Positions 5,724 to 7,656 of a stretch of 7,656 nucleotides of DNA are shown here, piece after piece (position 1 is the stretch's first letter; every line of letters starts with the position of its first letter). Origin of the DNA: an uncultured Collinsella sp. (lineage in GTDB: Bacteria > Actinomycetota > Coriobacteriia > Coriobacteriales > Coriobacteriaceae). The position numbers were made by a program, and so were the translations under genes. The stretch spans positions 1-7,656 of the forward strand of contig CABUDJ010000078.1 in the NCBI GenBank assembly GCA_902490325.1. Reading direction: 5' to 3'. A model generated the notes under the pieces. That model saw only the letters and a list, made by a program, of their open reading frames with translations, ran no database searches and was not told the origin of the DNA.

Positions 5724-6737
5724 CTAGGCTTCGAGCAGACCGAGCTGCGGAACGATTTCGTCGCCGGCAGCGGTGCGGCCAAGCGAGCGCGGGGCCAGGT
5801 CGTCAAGAACCGCGGCGAGATCCCACGGTAGCTCGTCGCGGCACTCAATGCGCTCCCCCGTCACGGGATGGTCGAATGCAACACGCCAGGAATGAAGGAA
5901 TTGCCTGGTCAGACCCTGATCGGCGCGTGCATCGCACTTGCCGTAGAGCGGATCGCCCACGCAGGCGTGGTTGATATGGCGCATATGCACGCGAATCTGA
6001 TGTGTGCGGCCCGTAAACAGGTGGCACTCGACGAGCGTATAGCCGTCGTCAAAACGCGTGGAATCGAAGCGCTCGAGGACCTTAAAGGTCGTAATGGCCT
6101 GGCGCGCGAAAGGATCGTCCGAAACGGCCATCTTGACACGGTCACGCGTAGAACGGGCAATGCCGGTGTTAATGGTGCCCTCATCCATAGCGATATGTCC
6201 GTGAACGAGCGTGATATAGCGACGATCGAGCGTGCGCGTGCGAATGAGATTTTGGAGCGCGCGCTGCGTGTCGTCGTCTTTTGCCGCAAGCATGAGGCCC
6301 GAGGTATCGCGATCTAAACGATGCACGATGCCGGGGCGGTCCTCACCCTGCACGGTACCCAGATGGTCAATGCCGCAGTGGTAGACCAGAGCGTTCGCAA
6401 GCGTGCCGCTCTCGTGGCCATGGGCGGGATGGCACACCAGGCCGCGCTGCTTGGAGAGCACGATGAGGTAGTCGTCCTCGTAACGGATATCGAGGGGGAT
6501 GGCCTCGGGAATCACATCAGTGGGATCATGCGGCTCGGGCAGGTCGACCGAGATGCGGTCACCGGAGCGCACAGCATATTTTTTTGATAGGCAGGTCTCG
6601 CCGTTCACGATTACGGCGCCGCCCTCGATCAGATGCGCGCAGGCAGAGCGCGTGGGGCAGCCGTCGTTGGCACCCAGAAAGGCGTCGAGACGCTGGCCAG
6701 AGCAATCGTCGGCAACAAGAATATGGATGTCGGCCAT
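5724..6737 (-). CDS. rluD: RluA/RluD-family 23S rRNA pseudouridine synthase
   Basis: This 337-residue cytoplasmic enzyme isomerises uridine to pseudouridine in RNA, most likely in 23S rRNA. An S4 RNA-binding domain is at about 15-68 (GQRLDAFL, AHLIEGGAVIVNG, SGDRISVDLPE). The catalytic domain follows, with YEDDYLIVLSKQRGLVCHPAHG at 86-107, the signature HRLDRDTSG at 139-147 with catalytic D142, and GRTHQIRVHMRHINHACVGDPLYG at 243-266. The length is close to E. coli RluD (326). The modified positions cannot be assigned from sequence, since RluA, RluC and RluD share these motifs; the S4 domain excludes RluA. Its ATG overlaps the lspA stop codon by one base (TAATG), so the two are translationally coupled. 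Confidence 0.93.
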   Translation of the reverse strand: MADIHILVADDCSGQRLDAFLGANDGCPTRSACAHLIEGGAVIVNGETCLSKKYAVRSGDRISVDLPEPHDPTDVIPEAIPLDIRYEDDYLIVLSKQRGLVCHPAHGHESGTLANALVYHCGIDHLGTVQGEDRPGIVHRLDRDTSGLMLAAKDDDTQRALQNLIRTRTLDRRYITLVHGHIAMDEGTINTGIARSTRDRVKMAVSDDPFARQAITTFKVLERFDSTRFDDGYTLVECHLFTGRTHQIRVHMRHINHACVGDPLYGKCDARADQGLTRQFLHSWRVAFDHPVTGERIECRDELPWDLAAVLDDLAPRSLGRTAAGDEIVPQLGLLEA

Positions 6738-7336
6738 TAACGCTCATTCCTTTCGCGAATCTTGCGGGCACGCTCCCCACGCTGCTTGGCTTTGCGCTTG
6801 GCGCGGGCCTCATCACGGGCATTGAGCTCGGCAGTCGCATCGACTTCGCGGGCCGCAGGGCTCAAGAACATGTAGCCGATGAGGGCAAGCACAACGCCTA
6901 CGGTGATGCCGATATCGGCCACGTTAAAGACGGGAAAGTCGATGAAGGTGGTGGCAATAAAATCGGTCACAAAGCCAAAAGCCAGGCGATCGATCGCGTT
7001 GCCAATGGCGCCACCCACGACCATGGCCATGCCCACAACCTCCAAGCGAGCAAGCTGGGGCGTGCGAAGCAAGTACACGGCAATGGCGACAATGACCGCA
7101 AGCGCCAGCAAAGCGAACGCAACGCCATGCCCCTCGCCCATGCTAAAGGCAGCACCGATATTACGGAAAAACATAAAGTCAATGACACCGGGGATGACGG
7201 TCACATGCAAAGCGTCGCCCACGGCACGAACCGCAAGCTTGGTCAGCTGGTCAAGAAGCAGCACAACCAGCGCCACCCCACCAGCAACACCCAACCGCCA
7301 ACGCAAAGGCGGCGTCATACCCCCAGCACGACCCAA
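6737..7336 (-). CDS. lspA: Lipoprotein signal peptidase (signal peptidase II)
   Basis: This is a membrane aspartic peptidase that cuts the signal peptide from diacylglyceryl-modified prolipoproteins. The protein has four hydrophobic segments (about 14-30, 71-90, 97-115 and 136-157). It carries the family motifs DQLTK at 29-33, FFRNIGAAFSM at 56-66, VVGGAIGNAIDR at 106-117 and FNVADIGI at 137-144; the catalytic pair is D116 and D141. A hydrophilic, strongly basic tail (about 160-199, rich in Arg, Lys and Glu) goes beyond many LspA proteins of about 160 residues. The start is ambiguous. TTG at 7336 has AGGGG with a 6-base spacer, whereas ATG at 7318 is a normal codon but has only GGGGG almost touching it. 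The gene is translationally coupled to the downstream pseudouridine synthase gene. Confidence 0.93.
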   Translation of the reverse strand: MGRAGGMTPPLRWRLGVAGGVALVVLLLDQLTKLAVRAVGDALHVTVIPGVIDFMFFRNIGAAFSMGEGHGVAFALLALAVIVAIAVYLLRTPQLARLEVVGMAMVVGGAIGNAIDRLAFGFVTDFIATTFIDFPVFNVADIGITVGVVLALIGYMFLSPAAREVDATAELNARDEARAKRKAKQRGERARKIRERNER

Positions 7337-7447
7337 ATCAATCCCCTACCCTCAAGAACATCGAATTCCGTTTAACGCAATTAACCATCTTATATTGCCA
7401 TACGCAGAGCGCACGACATATCCACCAACGCAAGCGAAATAACCAGC
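7337..7447 (-). other. Non-coding leader region of lspA
   Basis: The stretch between the upstream terminator and lspA is AT-richer than its surroundings and contains no convincing gene. A possible -10 (TATAAG, plus 7389-7394) is present but has no recognisable -35. The GAGGG-T-AGGGG purine run at 7343-7353 serves as the ribosome binding site for the TTG start. The short open frame across this stretch has no family resemblance and is not called. Confidence 0.5.
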
Positions 7448-7486
7448 ACAAAACAAAAGCGACATTCCGAATAACGGAATGTCGCT
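7448..7486 (-). terminator. Intrinsic terminator upstream of lspA
   Basis: AGCGACATTCCG (7458-7469) and CGGAATGTCGCT (7475-7486) form a perfect 12-bp stem with a 5-base loop. On the minus strand it is followed by the U-rich run UUUGUUUUGU, while the plus strand has no T-run after the stem. It therefore ends a transcript that arrives from beyond the right part of the window and separates it from the lspA operon. Confidence 0.8.
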
Positions 7487-7656
7487 AAATAGCTTTCGAC
7501 TAAGAGCACAGGTCGAAAGAGAAGGCTCTAGTTCCAACAATGGAAAAGCCGCGTTGCCGTCGCCAACAGCGAAAACGTCCCTAAGCGAGCAAGGTGACGT
7601 GAAAGAGGAGGGAAGCGTACTTTGGTACGCGACCGACGATTGAACGTCAGATTGCC
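7487..7656 (-). ncRNA. Candidate structured RNA or 3' region, multiple hairpins
   Basis: No recognisable gene lies here, but six short inverted repeats follow each other: 7493-7500 with 7512-7519 (8 bp); 7524-7527 plus 7532-7536 with 7541-7545 plus 7547-7550; 7551-7556 with 7564-7570 (6 bp, one bulge); 7575-7581 with 7593-7600 (7 bp, one bulge); 7615-7620 with 7625-7630 (6 bp, 4-base loop); and 7635-7638 with 7645-7648. The terminator at 7458-7486 closes the series on the minus strand, so a minus-strand transcript is favoured. It could be a small RNA, a regulatory leader, a dispersed structured repeat or the 3' end of an unseen gene. A 42-codon minus frame is open from the right edge to a TAG at 7528, but its Arg/Leu/Ser-rich product matches nothing I recognise. 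Confidence 0.35.

Noticed and set aside
7352..7540. Minus-strand open frame of 62 codons across the terminator
   Set aside because: It spans a strong intrinsic terminator and a hairpin, has no ribosome binding site of note and no family resemblance.
7635..7648. tRNA-like T-arm (TTCAAT loop on the minus strand)
   Set aside because: The loop has six bases rather than seven, and no acceptor, anticodon or D-arm can be placed around it.
7528..7656. Minus-strand open frame of 42 codons reaching the right edge
   Set aside because: The composition is Arg/Leu/Ser-rich, there is no recognised family, and the sequence is packed with inverted repeats, which argues for RNA structure. It could still be the end of a gene beyond the window.

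Overview
All genes in this window run on the minus strand, so they are transcribed from right to left. The window suggests a Gram-positive, fairly high-GC gut actinobacterium of the class Coriobacteriia, close to Collinsella. This is inferred from protein flavour (RarA, Dgt-like, DUF948 plus RsbW-like), base composition and gene order. It was not tested by any search.

Layout in transcription order. The right end (about 7337-7656) has no convincing gene. It holds a run of short hairpins closed by a strong minus-strand intrinsic terminator, followed by the lspA leader. Next come lspA (signal peptidase II) and an rluD-type pseudouridine synthase gene, coupled by a TAATG overlap. A separate promoter-like region then leads into a membrane glycosyltransferase family 2 gene. 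That gene ends at a long hairpin whose loop carries the GGTGCCTGTCCCC motif, acting as a terminator and possibly a REP-like element. Past a perfect 16-bp palindrome come a small peptidase-only type IV prepilin peptidase, a dNTP triphosphohydrolase (dgt family) and rarA. A LexA/SOS-box-like dyad overlaps the dgt stop codon and sits at the -35 region of rarA. The left end is a tightly packed module: a DUF948 membrane/coiled-coil protein, a degenerate RsbW/SpoIIAB-like ATPase-fold protein overlapping it by 8 bases, and the first 30 codons of a gene that is plausibly the partner sigma factor.

The genes fall into an envelope group (lspA, glycosyltransferase, prepilin peptidase), an RNA modification gene, a replication/nucleotide group (dgt, rarA) and a stress-signalling module (DUF948, anti-sigma-like, possible sigma). 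I see no insertion sequence, phage gene, CRISPR array, tRNA or rRNA. The most notable non-coding signals are the multi-hairpin region at the right end, the SOS-like box before rarA, the REP-like terminator and the palindrome next to the prepilin peptidase ribosome binding site.
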